This document shows positions 1 through 9,089 of a DNA stretch of 64,000 nucleotides, piece after piece. Source of the DNA: Paragonimus skrjabini miyazakii. Lineage: Eukaryota; Platyhelminthes; Trematoda; Plagiorchiida; Troglotrematidae. Numbering within the stretch: position 1 is the first letter of the stretch; each line of letters opens with the position of its first letter. The stretch covers positions 65,571 through 129,570 of the forward strand of contig JTDE01000714.1 in NCBI GenBank assembly GCA_014338405.1, written 5' to 3'. A program made the translations under genes and the position numbers. The notes beneath the pieces are model-generated. The model saw only the letters and a list, made by a program, of their open reading frames with translations. It was not told the DNA's origin and did not search any database.

Positions 1-148
1 GGCGAGCTCTAATGAGAGTGAAACTCGAGTCTAGTGCTTCCTCTGTTCGAAAGGGGCCGACTGGATAGTCTATGGGGATGCGACTGCCGTGATCGATTGT
101 GGGTGATGTTCCACTTGAAATTAACCGAATCCCCGACTACCCATCAGT
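1..148 (+). repeat. tRNA-derived SINE, 3' body (cut by window edge)
   Basis: This is the 3' part of a SINE family seen at least eight more times in the window. Shared landmarks are a 'gagctctaatgagag' block, a 'ctagtgcttc' block, a 'tctatgggaatgcga' block and a tail ending near 'cccatcagtg'. The 5' tRNA-like head would lie outside the window. It was identified by comparison with the copies near 4.3, 46.3, 52.9, 53.2 and 60.7 kb. Confidence 0.7.
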
Positions 149-2160
149 GATTGACATCGTCGATTAAATCGCATACTTAACACATACTGAAAGCACACAT
201 TGAGCACTTACTTTTCTACCCTGCAAACAATTCGACAGTATGTAATTACCCAACATTATGAAGGTGGCCTCGCAACGTTATAGGATGGACAACTTTATGA
301 AGAAATTGTTAGATTTCTAGGGTTGTATGGATCAAGAGTTTTGGCTGTTCATAGTAGCACATTTTGGTCAAGTCCTTCATCCTTGACTGTGTCTGTGTGA
401 TGAGAATTTCGCATTCCACGCAATAGAGTGCCTCAAAACATGCGTCGTTTCTCTCCAAACCATTACATCCCAGTACCGAATGTTTGGATTGACATCCGCA
501 TCGCTAGGAGTACATTTTCACACGTAAAACCTAAAAGCAACATCATAATGAAAGTGCACAAAAAATGGTCTGAAAAATGTGTACTGGTTTTCTCTGAGTG
601 TTGTTGCTGGAGAAAACGTTATGAATAAATTGCTTATATTTTTACGGTTCAAGGTGGATAGCGTGATGAAAATGTGCATAAAAATTGTTGTTCCGTGTTC
701 TTGAATAATTTTGCTAACAATAAACTGCCTACTTCAACGACTTATAAAATATTGCGAAGGTGGCAGTGACTTTATGCTTGTTTCCTACTATTTCGTACAC
801 TAATTGTGGTTGTCAGCAATCTATAAGCGACGCGTTGCATACTTCACTTTTCCGCAATAGCGCCATTTTGTAAGTTTCGCTCTAATCCACTCGAAGCAGC
901 TTCCGTTTGTTGTGTTAGATAGCGTTTTTAGCCATCATTCGGGTGCAAAGTATCTCTCAATCTGGCTGCGACACAAAATTTACCCAGGGCAATAACCAAG
1001 ATCTTCATATAGCATGAATTGCCTGACCACCTCCGATTTTCATTTACTCTTCGTCACTCTAGATTAACTGTGCCCTGGCCACTTATTGCTTTTTTTATGC
1101 ATAGAACATTTACCCAACCTAAAGCTGGCTGTGCTTTGGTAATGTCTGACTGCCTAAACGCATACTATCAGTTTTCAAACTGCGCGCCGAACAACGTTCT
1201 CGTCGCTGACTATGCAAGTCCATTCGAAAAATGCTAGTCACACAACAATGATACAAGCATCTCTGGGTCAAGCGTTCTTCCCACGTCAAGGGATATGATC
1301 GCGTGATATGATTTTTTTTATCCAGGCTTATAATAGGTCTGCTTTCCAGAAACAGCTGACAGAAGCACTTTGCAGACTCGTCTAAGCATAACGTCAAGTA
1401 TACAGACCAGAAGCGTACTACATATTTTCGTTTGAAACCCCAGTTTGAGCCTACGCTATCATTTTCGTCTTTCTTGAATTCCATAGATGTTAAAGGCTAA
1501 GTGAAGTTACTTATCAACGAGTTATGAATGACGACTTATCTTCACTGACATTTATCCAAACATATTTATTTGCTGATTTTCAGTGTAATCCTAGCATACT
1601 AGAGTGAGTAGTTTGGACAATGTGTTCCATTTTCAGATGTAATCTGGGTCAGAACTGCTTGGTCAAGCAGACTGTGGGCATAAAGAGAACGTATAGTAAT
1701 AGAGTAACAAATTCTTTGAAGCTGTTATATCTAACTTGACTATGGCGTCGCCCACTTTGTTTGGCTCGACTCGCAGCTCTCGTTTCCATTGTTCTGCTGC
1801 TTTGTTTCTTTCCCGACGAGTAAATGATTAACACTGATATTACATGGGTTAATAGTGAATCTTATGCTGGCTTCTTAGCACTGCGACTAACAGTAATGTC
1901 AATATCTCAAACTTCAACATGTCTTTGAACTGGAGACAGTAGCCGATATGTAATTATTATTGATGAAATAGCCATTTTCATTGTGTTATTCCTTTAAGTC
2001 TTCCACTTGTATCACATTTATGACCAATCCTACTTAATCTCTATGTCTCATTTAGAGCCAGTTGATTGTGTAGGCTTAAAGCGTTAGAGATGTTGACTGT
2101 TGTTCTTTTCCACTAGTCTGGTAGACAGTATTTCAAAAGCTAAGACTGCTAGTAATTACC
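149..2160. other. No gene recognised
   Basis: About 2 kb of AT-rich sequence. It holds a 121-codon open frame on the minus strand (1119-1484) and a 72-codon one on the plus strand (1019-1237) that overlap each other. Neither resembles a known family or has convincing splice borders. No repeat family recognised elsewhere in the window was seen here. Confidence 0.4.
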
Positions 2161-2196
2161 AGCATTTAACTATGGTGTGACGTTAATAAATTCAAC

Positions 2197-2967
2197 ATGG
2201 ATTTTGACACCTTCCCACATTTTATCTTTTCCAAGTTATCATCAGTTCCCAAGACTTCAACTTCCATGTGTGTTAACTGTTCCTCAGAACACATGACAAA
2301 AAGAAAAGGGAGATTGTGTGAGGCGACCCCATTCAGCCATACCCCTACAATTATGCACAGATCGATTACCCTACCGGTGGATTCCAACGTCAACAGTCCT
2401 TGTGCTCCAAAACCAATAAGCAGGAACTTGCCTTCCAGTGTACACGGAGCACCGATTTCACCTAACAGGACCTCTCCTACAGTGCGTTGGCTTTCTTCTA
2501 ATCAGCAACCAACTGGTGCACGTCCCTTTCCAATTGTGAACAGAAAGTTGAAGCTCAATCGCTTATGCGGCGGTTCCGACTGCACTGAAGATTGTTCTCA
2601 TGCAACTATGAATCCACCGGTCAACCAGAGAACCAAAGTTCCACTGCGACAAGTACGACAAACGGCGTACAGTCGGCCTGCTCAGACTCTTAGTTGTTTG
2701 TTCCAGGAACCCCTGATGAAGGTCACATCAGATCACCAATTAGCGCCTGATTTTCGGGGATATTTACAGACGTCAGCCGAGGGAATGGCGGAATCTTCTA
2801 GTCACATCCACAAACGTTCGCAACTCAATAATTCAGCTATTGCAAGCGAAGTTGGGACAGTCAGAGACAACGTGAAGTGCAAAGATGGAAATCGCCTGGA
2901 ATTGACAAAAACTCTAATGAATCAAGCAGATGTTTTGTTGCAAGAGGCTAACTCACTTCTTAGATAA
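2197..2967 (+). CDS. Hypothetical 256-aa protein, single coding exon
   Basis: An uninterrupted 256-codon frame, the longest whole open frame in the window apart from retroelement RT. The ATG sits in a good context (AACATGG: A at -3, G at +4). The frame is closed just upstream by TAA at 2167, and an acceptor-like 'ttaccag' at 2156-2162 could begin the exon, so this ATG is probably the true start. The protein is rich in Ser, Thr, Pro and Asn. It has a Cys-containing stretch near residues 24-42 (CVNCSSEHMTKRKGRLCEA) and another near 124-133 (CGGSDCTEDC). It ends with a short predicted amphipathic helix (ELTKTLMNQADVLLQEANSL). There is no signal peptide or membrane segment. I do not recognise the family. 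The composition suggests an intrinsically disordered regulatory or cytoskeletal protein, but that is inference. Confidence 0.55.
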   Translation: MDFDTFPHFIFSKLSSVPKTSTSMCVNCSSEHMTKRKGRLCEATPFSHTPTIMHRSITLPVDSNVNSPCAPKPISRNLPSSVHGAPISPNRTSPTVRWLSSNQQPTGARPFPIVNRKLKLNRLCGGSDCTEDCSHATMNPPVNQRTKVPLRQVRQTAYSRPAQTLSCLFQEPLMKVTSDHQLAPDFRGYLQTSAEGMAESSSHIHKRSQLNNSAIASEVGTVRDNVKCKDGNRLELTKTLMNQADVLLQEANSLLR

Positions 2968-3318
2968 CTATCTACGTTGGCTAACCTTAATTGCGCAAAC
3001 AGTTCACATAGGGTACAAGGCATCCATGGGTAGAATCATTGGACTTCACTGTCTCGCTGATTAAATCCGTCTGCCGACGCGACCACTCCAGGCGTTCTAG
3101 TTTCCGTTTCTACAGTGCGAATACAATCATGCAGACCCAAAAGATTTGGCAAAATAAGTGACAGCTGATTTTTGATTAATCTTAAACCTACTGTACTTCA
3201 TTTAATTTATAAGTTGTTTGAATCTGTGCAAGTGTAACTAGATTTTTCAGCGATAAAGCTATATCTGAATATAATGGGTTCCAATCAAGTCTGTTCCAGT
3301 ACAAAATATTGGGCTGTC

Positions 3319-3324
3319 AATAAA
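3319..3324 (+). promoter_or_regulatory. Candidate polyadenylation signal
   Basis: An exact AATAAA about 350 bases after the stop of the 256-codon frame ending at 2967, in an AT-rich context. It fits a 3' UTR of ordinary length. No transcript evidence is available. Confidence 0.4.
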
Positions 3325-4045
3325 GCTTTGCCAACCGATTTATATTTGATTAACAACCACCTGATAGATCGGCTCGTCAACCGTATACTGATAAACACTG
3401 ACAGATATGAACACTTTTAATCCTTCATCATTAAGCTCGAACCGATTCCATAACTGAAGTTATCCAAATCAGGTAACCTATGATTAAATTCACGAGCCGG
3501 AAGGTGATGAATGAAAGATAGGCCAGTAATGCTACAAAGTAGAACAATACCTTGAGAAAGGAATTGCCCTTATCCACTATACACTTGACCTATAATACAG
3601 TACGCTGCAAGTTCTACAGCAGCTTGAGTTTCGCCAGCCTATAACTGGTTTTTGTGATCCGGAGAGGGGATTCTAATTCGTAAGTAAAAAATGACCGATG
3701 AACACTACCTTCCATTACCACACTTTTTGTTCTGGTGCAAAATAACTGTCACTGGTTTCAGAAACTCGGAAACGGTTGACTTAGGAAACGTTCAGGATGA
3801 TGCAGCTGAAGCGAGCACACAGAACGGCGCCTGAGTTACATATGTAATTCGTATGTATATTGTGTAGTTGTGACAGAGTAATAATGAACTTGTATCCGAC
3901 CGAATAGTCTAACTACAAGGCATTCATCTTTACCATTGATCGTGGATCACAATATTATGAGACTGATAGAAGTGAACCGGCTGACTACAATCGGGGCCAC
4001 TTGTTCATCATTTTTTCAGTTGGCATTCCAACGCACAAACCTCAC

Positions 4046-4123
4046 CTGGATGATTTGGTTAACTGCAATCAAGAACAACGGGCGTAGGCAATGTTCTCGC
4101 GAGAAATCGTGTTCTATCTGGTG
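4046..4123 (-). CDS. Candidate exon, possibly of the Ig-superfamily gene
   Basis: A 78-base segment on the minus strand lies between a good acceptor (pyrimidine/T-rich then 'attacag', 4124-4130) and a strong donor (CAG|GTGAGG at 4045-4040). In phase 0 it is open for 26 codons. In phase 1, the phase left by the Ig exon at 8912-9083, it reads PDRTRFLARTLPTPVVLDC, which resembles the A-B strands of an Ig domain but hits a stop before the donor. The reading frame is therefore unresolved. It could equally be chance. Confidence 0.25.
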
Positions 4124-4309
4124 CTGTAATAATATACAGACGTACAGTTCCCATCTTAAATTCCACATTAAACGCAATTTAATAGGAAGCTGCTGATCCA
4201 CTCCCAATAGCATAAAATTGAAACGACGAATATAAAAGATTCTGTTGACAATCTACATGACTAATCTCAGTGTCACCCTGGTTCAGATAACTGGCATCAT
4301 TATTGGGAC

Positions 4310-4482
4310 GATCAGGTGGGTAGCAGGGGATTTTGGTTTCCAATAAGTTGAACATCACTCACAATTGACCGCAGTCACTGCATTCTCAAAGGATTTTCAG
4401 CCAGCTCCTATAGAAAGGAAACACTGTACTCAAGTTTTGCTCTTACTATAGTTCGTCAACTGTGCATATACTTGTCACGGTC
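4310..4482 (-). repeat. SINE copy, minus orientation (left arm of inverted pair)
   Basis: The tail block 'gtagcaggggattttgg' starts the copy. It is followed by the 'catcactcacaattga' block and the 'gttcgtcaactgtgcatat' block, in reverse orientation relative to the copy at position 1. It abuts a plus-orientation copy at 4484, so the two bodies face away from a shared centre. Confidence 0.6.
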
Positions 4483-4483
4483 A

Positions 4484-4655
4484 ATTATTATTGACAAGGT
4501 CTAATCGGATCGAAGCTCGAACTTAGTACTTCTGCTGTTCGAAACGGGCAGACTGAAAAATCTATGGGAATGCGACAGCTGCGATCAATTGTCGGTGATG
4601 TTTAATCTATATGAAAATCAAAACCCCATACTACCGTAACTGCTCAGTAATCAAA
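4484..4655 (+). repeat. SINE copy, plus orientation (right arm of inverted pair)
   Basis: It carries 'gaagctcgaacttagtacttc', 'tctatgggaatgcgacagc' and 'tgcgatcaattg' in the same order as the window-start copy. Its tail ends around 'actgctcagtaatc'. Together with 4310-4482 it forms an inverted repeat with imperfect arms. Confidence 0.6.
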
Positions 4656-4757
4656 ACACCGCTCAATAACTCAATGATTTCCGTGATTTCAACTTAGCGA
4701 AAAGTCCTAGTCGAAGTGTCATCGATCAGAGTTAACAGACAGTAACTGTGTCTCATC

Positions 4758-4958
4758 TTGAGGCGATCGGGCAACTTGATCATTACTCACAAGCTAAAGT
4801 GGTTGAGCGTTCACATATGATAATTTGGTCGTGCCTAATGTGGGGTCAGTGGTGCGGTGGTCAACACGATTGTCTCATGAAAGTGTGGCCGCAGTTCCAG
4901 TCCCAACCGTGACAAGGATACACATTATTGACGAGGTCGAACAAATCGAAGTTTGGTT
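4758..4958 (+). repeat. SINE 5' part with tRNA-like promoter head
   Basis: This holds a leader (gcgatcgggcaacttgat, then 'tgataatttggtc') followed by a tRNA-like head. 'TGGTGCGGTGGTCAACACG' resembles a pol III A box (TRGYNNAGTGG), and 'GCAGTTCCAGTCCC' resembles a B box (GGTTCGANTCC). The same leader is seen in the copy at 60.6 kb. The 3' body is missing. Confidence 0.5.
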
Positions 4959-4959
4959 A

Positions 4960-6240
4960 TTTTTCCAACAGAAGCAAAAACGTGATGAACAAACTAGTTT
5001 TTAGACAGGTCATCTTGAAGCCAACTATAAAGCAATAATTTTAAAAGTAGTCCACCAGCAGAGGTTGCAGAAAACCTAATACGACGTGAATATGAAAACA
5101 CTCGGATTTTGCAGGCATAAGTAAAATCCTATTGGTTATTCATTCTTGGGTGGAAACGCGTCCTTTAAACGAGAGGTCAATATTCCAACACGGGGAATTT
5201 TGGACACTCCCGAAATCACAGATGAAACAGTCAACGACAAGTTTGATAAAAACTAATAGAATAGTTATATTTAATACTTACCCTAAAAATAAAAGGCGTC
5301 GTTACAAATATGATACATTGAATCAACTAAAATACGAGGATAGTGATTAGTCAGTTAATATAGTATTGTAGCAATATTTTAACAATCCAATGGACCCTTG
5401 AGCTGTTTCGTCACTATTCAAGGTTCGATGGATTCTGAGAAGGTAAAAGAGTTGATCAGAATGTATTAAAATGTTACATCACATATTCAATTAAGTTTCA
5501 TTGTATACTTTATCCTACAGAACTATAACCGCAAACGTTGCAAGGAGAACAAACGCGTGGAAGCCGATTTTATCGATGTCATTTTATGTAGGTTCTGGAC
5601 AGGTGGAAAATATTTCAGTGAACTCTGAACAACATGAGAAATAACTTAAAAATCTAATCCCAGCTTTAAGAGAATTATTTAGTCGAATAACCGCCACCAG
5701 TTAGGAGGGAGATGTTTGATTGGCTGAATACTCATCAGTATAAGCCGGTAAAAAGCAGACCTGTCGAACACCAGACGTTTACACTGGCATACAACTAGAC
5801 TGGTTAGAAAGCAAAACATCACTCCTATCAGATTTGAAGTACAAGTTGCGTAGGCTTTAACTTAGATTGGATAAGTCGTAAACAGAACATTTATGCAATG
5901 GTTGGTGTGATTTGTGCGGTTCGGTATGGAGCAGTCCCTCAAAACGCCAGGGTATGCCACACTGATGTACTTAGTATACCGTAGTATTAAAAACCCTACG
6001 GATGATGATGCACACCTGGTTCATTAACCAACAAAACAGTAACGCATTTAGCAGAGTAGTCGGTTTAGTTAAACACCTCGGTTGAGCGTATAACATTTTA
6101 TCTGAGAATGTCCTATATCTGTTTAGCGAATCATTTGCGGGAGCTGAACACCAGTGTAGGCGCACACTGCGAAGTTTGTCCTCAACCTTAGAAAATTGAC
6201 CTGGAAGCAGAAAGGTTGATCCTTCGAACTGAATCATAAT
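4960..6240. other. Unassigned sequence 5' of the PLE insertion
   Basis: No coding family or repeat was recognised. An 88-codon minus-strand frame at 5971-6237 ends against the PLE terminus. It has no recognisable domain and no clear splice borders, so I do not call it a gene. Confidence 0.35.
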
Positions 6241-6243
6241 AAG

Positions 6244-6381
6244 TCAGTTATGCGAACAGCTGTTTTCGGTAATTCTCATCGGGCTTTAACAGTTACATAG
6301 GGTACATGCGTTTTATATATGAAAAATAGAGTAAGTCAAATAGGTCATTAGAATCAAAGATATAGGGCGGATCACAGTCTA
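6244..6381 (+). repeat. Left inverted terminal repeat of PLE copy 1
   Basis: 138 bases beginning 'tcagttatgcgaacagctg' and ending 'ggatcacagtcta'. They match the reverse complement of 8416-8554 with roughly 90% identity by eye and a 1-base length difference. The hammerhead-like core sits on the minus strand at 6263-6282. Confidence 0.9.
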
Positions 6382-8376
6382 GGCCCCAAATTTTGCTGTC
6401 CGGGATCTAGATGTAACCGACTAGACTCTGAAGTTCAGTTTGAAAACCTGCACGAACAACTGGGTGAACTCGGTCCATCTTCAGAATTTAACGCGCAACA
6501 ATGCAAATCTACTCTGGTGAATGCATGCTATAAATATGTGAATAGCAAGGTACCGAATTGTAGTCTATTAAAGAGAAAACATTTAGACGCCGTAAAAGAG
6601 CTACGAACTAATACGAGCGTTTTATTGACGAGGCCAGATAAAGGATCCGGTATTGTCCTATTAGATAAGGCGGATTTTGTTGACAAAATGTCATCTATAT
6701 TATCCGACAAATCAAAGTTCACTAAGGCGGAAAATGACAAGGATAAAACAGTAGCAATAGAGAAGAAACTATCCAAATTACTCCGTGACATGAAACAGTC
6801 AGATTTGATTGACGCACGCAGGCACGTTTGAGCGCATCAGACCAACGGGGACGGATATTCCACACCTCTACGGTCTACATAAAGTACACAAAAATGGAGT
6901 GCTCTTAAGACCGATTCTTGACATGTACAGTGCATCGTATCATGCCTTAGCGCAGTTACTAGTGGAGTTACTGGAGCCAACCAAATCACAAATGACCCCA
7001 TACAGTCTAAAAGATACTTTTGACTTCGTCGACACGGTTGATTCAGTGAATATCAAGAATCAAAACGTGGTTTCCTTAGACGTAACATCGTTATTCGCAA
7101 ACGTGCCGTTAAGAGAAACTATCGATTACCTGTGCGCTTACATTGAAAACAGACAACTCAACGTCGGCATTCCCATCACCAAACTAAAAAAGCTACTACT
7201 ATTCTGTACCTCAAACGTCCAGTTTCAATTAAATGGAAAGCTCCATAGGCAACGTGATGGCGTAGCAGTGGGCTCTCTGTTGGGTCCGTTCCTCACAGAC
7301 ATATTCATGGCCAAACTAGAAACCAACGAACTACGTCATGTCATCGATAACTGCTTTCTCTATAGACGCTACGTAGACGATATATTTTGTTTAACAAATG
7401 ACAAAGATAATACACATTCTCTACTAGCTGACTTTAATCGTGCGCACCCCAACATCACATTCACTATCGAATTAGAGATGAATGGCCAACTATCGTTTCT
7501 AGATGTTGCCATGCTCCATAGAATGGATGGGTTAGTTCAAAGAACAGTTCATAGGAAAAAAACATGGACTGGCCAGTACACGCAATTCCTCAGCTTTGTT
7601 CCGCTGAAGTATAAGCGGAATCTGGTTTGCTGTGTAACAAGCAGAACCAAAAGGGTATGCACGTCCGATACCCTATCAGCTGAACTGCAGCACATTCGAG
7701 AAGTGCTAAGTCAAAATGAATATCCGCAACGATTCCTGGACAGGAACACGCAACCAAAAGTGACGCTTGAAAGTATTCAGACGGTGGATAATAAACCTGT
7801 CCTTATCACCCTGTCATACAAGGGAGAAGCTACCAGTGAAATTATTAACCGCCGAGTATGTGATGTAGTCGACACTGCGTATCCTGCAGCACGGGTCATC
7901 GTACTGTTCAATACCTGCCCGGTACTGGTGCCACACCTCAAAGATAGCTTACCTAGGTTTTCTTCGTCTTTTTGTGTTTTTCTCTCTCACCTGTTGTTGT
8001 CAAGCGGGTTACGTTGGGAGAACCACAAGGCGGCTATCAGAAAGGATTCGTAAACACTTCCCAAAATGGCTTCACAACGGTTCGACAAGGTCCATTTCCA
8101 GTGCAATCGTTTTTCATCTAATTAACCATGGACATCAAATTGAGCCGAATTAAGCCTTTCGAGTCATCTACAAGGTCCGTCAAACCTACTCCAGAGCTGT
8201 CAGATTGCGACTGTTATCCACGGCCGAGGCAATTACCATCAGACTCTGCAACCCCTTGTCTGTGTGCCCAAAAACAGTTCATGCAAACCCTAAATCTCCC
8301 TTGGCCAACTATTCTACACTCACTTGAAATTAGGCGTGAACCACTTGACACCGCCAAATACGACAGACGCGAGTGA
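6352..8376 (+). pseudogene. PLE polyprotein: reverse transcriptase plus GIY-YIG endonuclease, frameshifted
   Basis: The frame is open from 6352 (first Met 6517). It shows the PLE N-terminal signature LGPKFCCPG near 6382 and PDKGSGIVLLDKADF near 6635. RT core motifs follow: RPTGTDIPHLYGLHKVHKNG (6839-6898), SLDVTSLFANV (motif A, near 7075), YRRYVDDIF (motif C, YVDD at 7370) and LSFLDVAMLHR (near 7493). The endonuclease reads CCCQAGYVGRTTRRLSERI, then SSAIVFHLINHGHQIEPN. Lesions: a frame change at about 6817-6824 that looks like a 4-base tandem duplication (CGCACGCA); one extra T in the run at 7977-7981; an in-frame TAA at 8151-8153; a further shift near 8259. The C-terminal 'LC-QK-(F)-TLNLPW' signature follows near 8260-8310. 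It is defective but carries all domains. Confidence 0.88.
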
Positions 8377-8415
8377 TAATGCCACAAATTCACTAAATCT
8401 TCGACCCCTTTTCAT

Positions 8416-8554
8416 TAGACTGTGATCCGCCTCATGTCTATGATTCTACTGACCTATTTGATTTACTCTAAGTTTTCATATATAAAACGCATGTACCCTA
8501 TGCAATTGTAAAAGCCCGATGAGAAATACCGAAAACAGCTGTTCGCATAACTGA
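8416..8554 (-). repeat. Right inverted terminal repeat of PLE copy 1
   Basis: 139 bases beginning 'tagactgtgatccgcc' and ending 'cgcataactga'. They are the inverted partner of 6244-6381. The repeat lies wholly outside the protein-coding part, 3' of the endonuclease remnant. Confidence 0.9.
8516..8535 (+). ncRNA. Hammerhead-ribozyme-like core in PLE copy 1
   Basis: CCGATGAGAAATACCGAAAA lies in the sense strand of the right terminal repeat. It resembles the hammerhead core CUGAUGA..GAAA with a very short helix II. The normally essential U4 is C here, so this copy is probably inactive. Hammerhead motifs in PLE terminal repeats are known from the literature; their presence here is my inference from the motif and its position. 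The other terminal repeat has the matching motif on the opposite strand. Confidence 0.4.
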
Positions 8555-8911
8555 ATTCTTATGAATTCGATGGGAATCTGGAAATGATTGAACCATAATA
8601 GCTTCGGTAAACCGTTTATCAGTTCCGACTGTGAATGTTAGGTGACTTGGTTGGTTGGGTTAGTAGTTTGAGGTTCATCTGCTCGCCATGCTTGACGCTT
8701 TGAGCTTCAAATCTGCCTCACCAAAGCAAGCAATACCACACGCGTTACTGGCTAATGTCACCCTGCCTGTTGGCAAAACCTTCACCATCTAAGTGTCAAA
8801 ATGGGTAAAAGCTGAATAAATAATACGTTCAAAATTACCTGACTAAATTGCCTAACTCTTTCAATACATCCACACACACCTAGGCAACACTGAGCCCGAA
8901 TAGAAACTCAC

Positions 8912-9083
8912 GATAACCTTGCACATAGATGACCTTGAAAGTTTGATTCACGCTCCCGTAGATGTCCATGTCTGCATGGCAAGTCAGCAGATTCCAATTG
9001 TGCGAGCTGCGTAGTTGAATGTTTGCCGTTAAGGTGGAGACCGTCACACCTAGTAAATCAACGGTGCAAAGCAAATCGGACAT
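8912..9083 (-). CDS. Ig-superfamily protein exon (second half of an Ig domain)
   Basis: The 172-base exon follows an acceptor (aaatctgttag) and ends at a strong donor (C|GTGAGTTTC), phase 0 to phase 1. It encodes NWNLLTCHADMDIYGSVNQ followed by TFKVIYVQG, the F-G strand pattern of an Ig domain: a Cys, a G two residues before S/N, and an alternating hydrophobic G strand. An alternative donor six bases upstream keeps the same phase. It is probably the partner half of the domain begun by exon 14663-14836, but their phases do not join, so another exon should lie between. The likely role is an extracellular adhesion or recognition protein; the specific family is not identified. Confidence 0.6.
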
Positions 9084-9089
9084 CTAACA

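Larger units (their letters stand above)
2968..4300. other. 3' flank of the 2.2-kb gene; mostly unassigned
   Basis: The first ~350 bases are the probable 3' UTR of the upstream frame. The rest is AT-rich with no recognisable coding family except the weak exon candidate at 4046-4123 on the minus strand. Confidence 0.35.
6244..8554 (+). mobile_element. Near-complete Penelope-like retroelement (PLE copy 1)
   Basis: A 2.3-kb element, plus orientation, bounded by inverted terminal repeats at 6244-6381 and 8416-8554. Inside it is one continuous protein homology: an N-terminal PLE region, reverse transcriptase with the YVDD active site at 7370-7381, then a GIY-YIG endonuclease after about 7985. PLEs prime reverse transcription at the target using the GIY-YIG nick, and often carry terminal 'pLTR' repeats in direct or inverted order. 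Only four lesions break the frame (see the pseudogene entry), so insertion was fairly recent. The element lies antisense to the Ig gene, 3' of its 8912-9083 exon. No clear target-site duplication is visible. Confidence 0.88.

Noticed and set aside
1119..1484. 121-codon minus-strand gene
   Set aside because: No recognisable domain, low-quality composition and an overlapping plus-strand frame; no splice borders found.
6224..8575. Target-site duplication flanking PLE copy 1
   Set aside because: The bases directly outside the two repeats do not match; a 'cataata' similarity on both sides lies at different distances and is likely chance.
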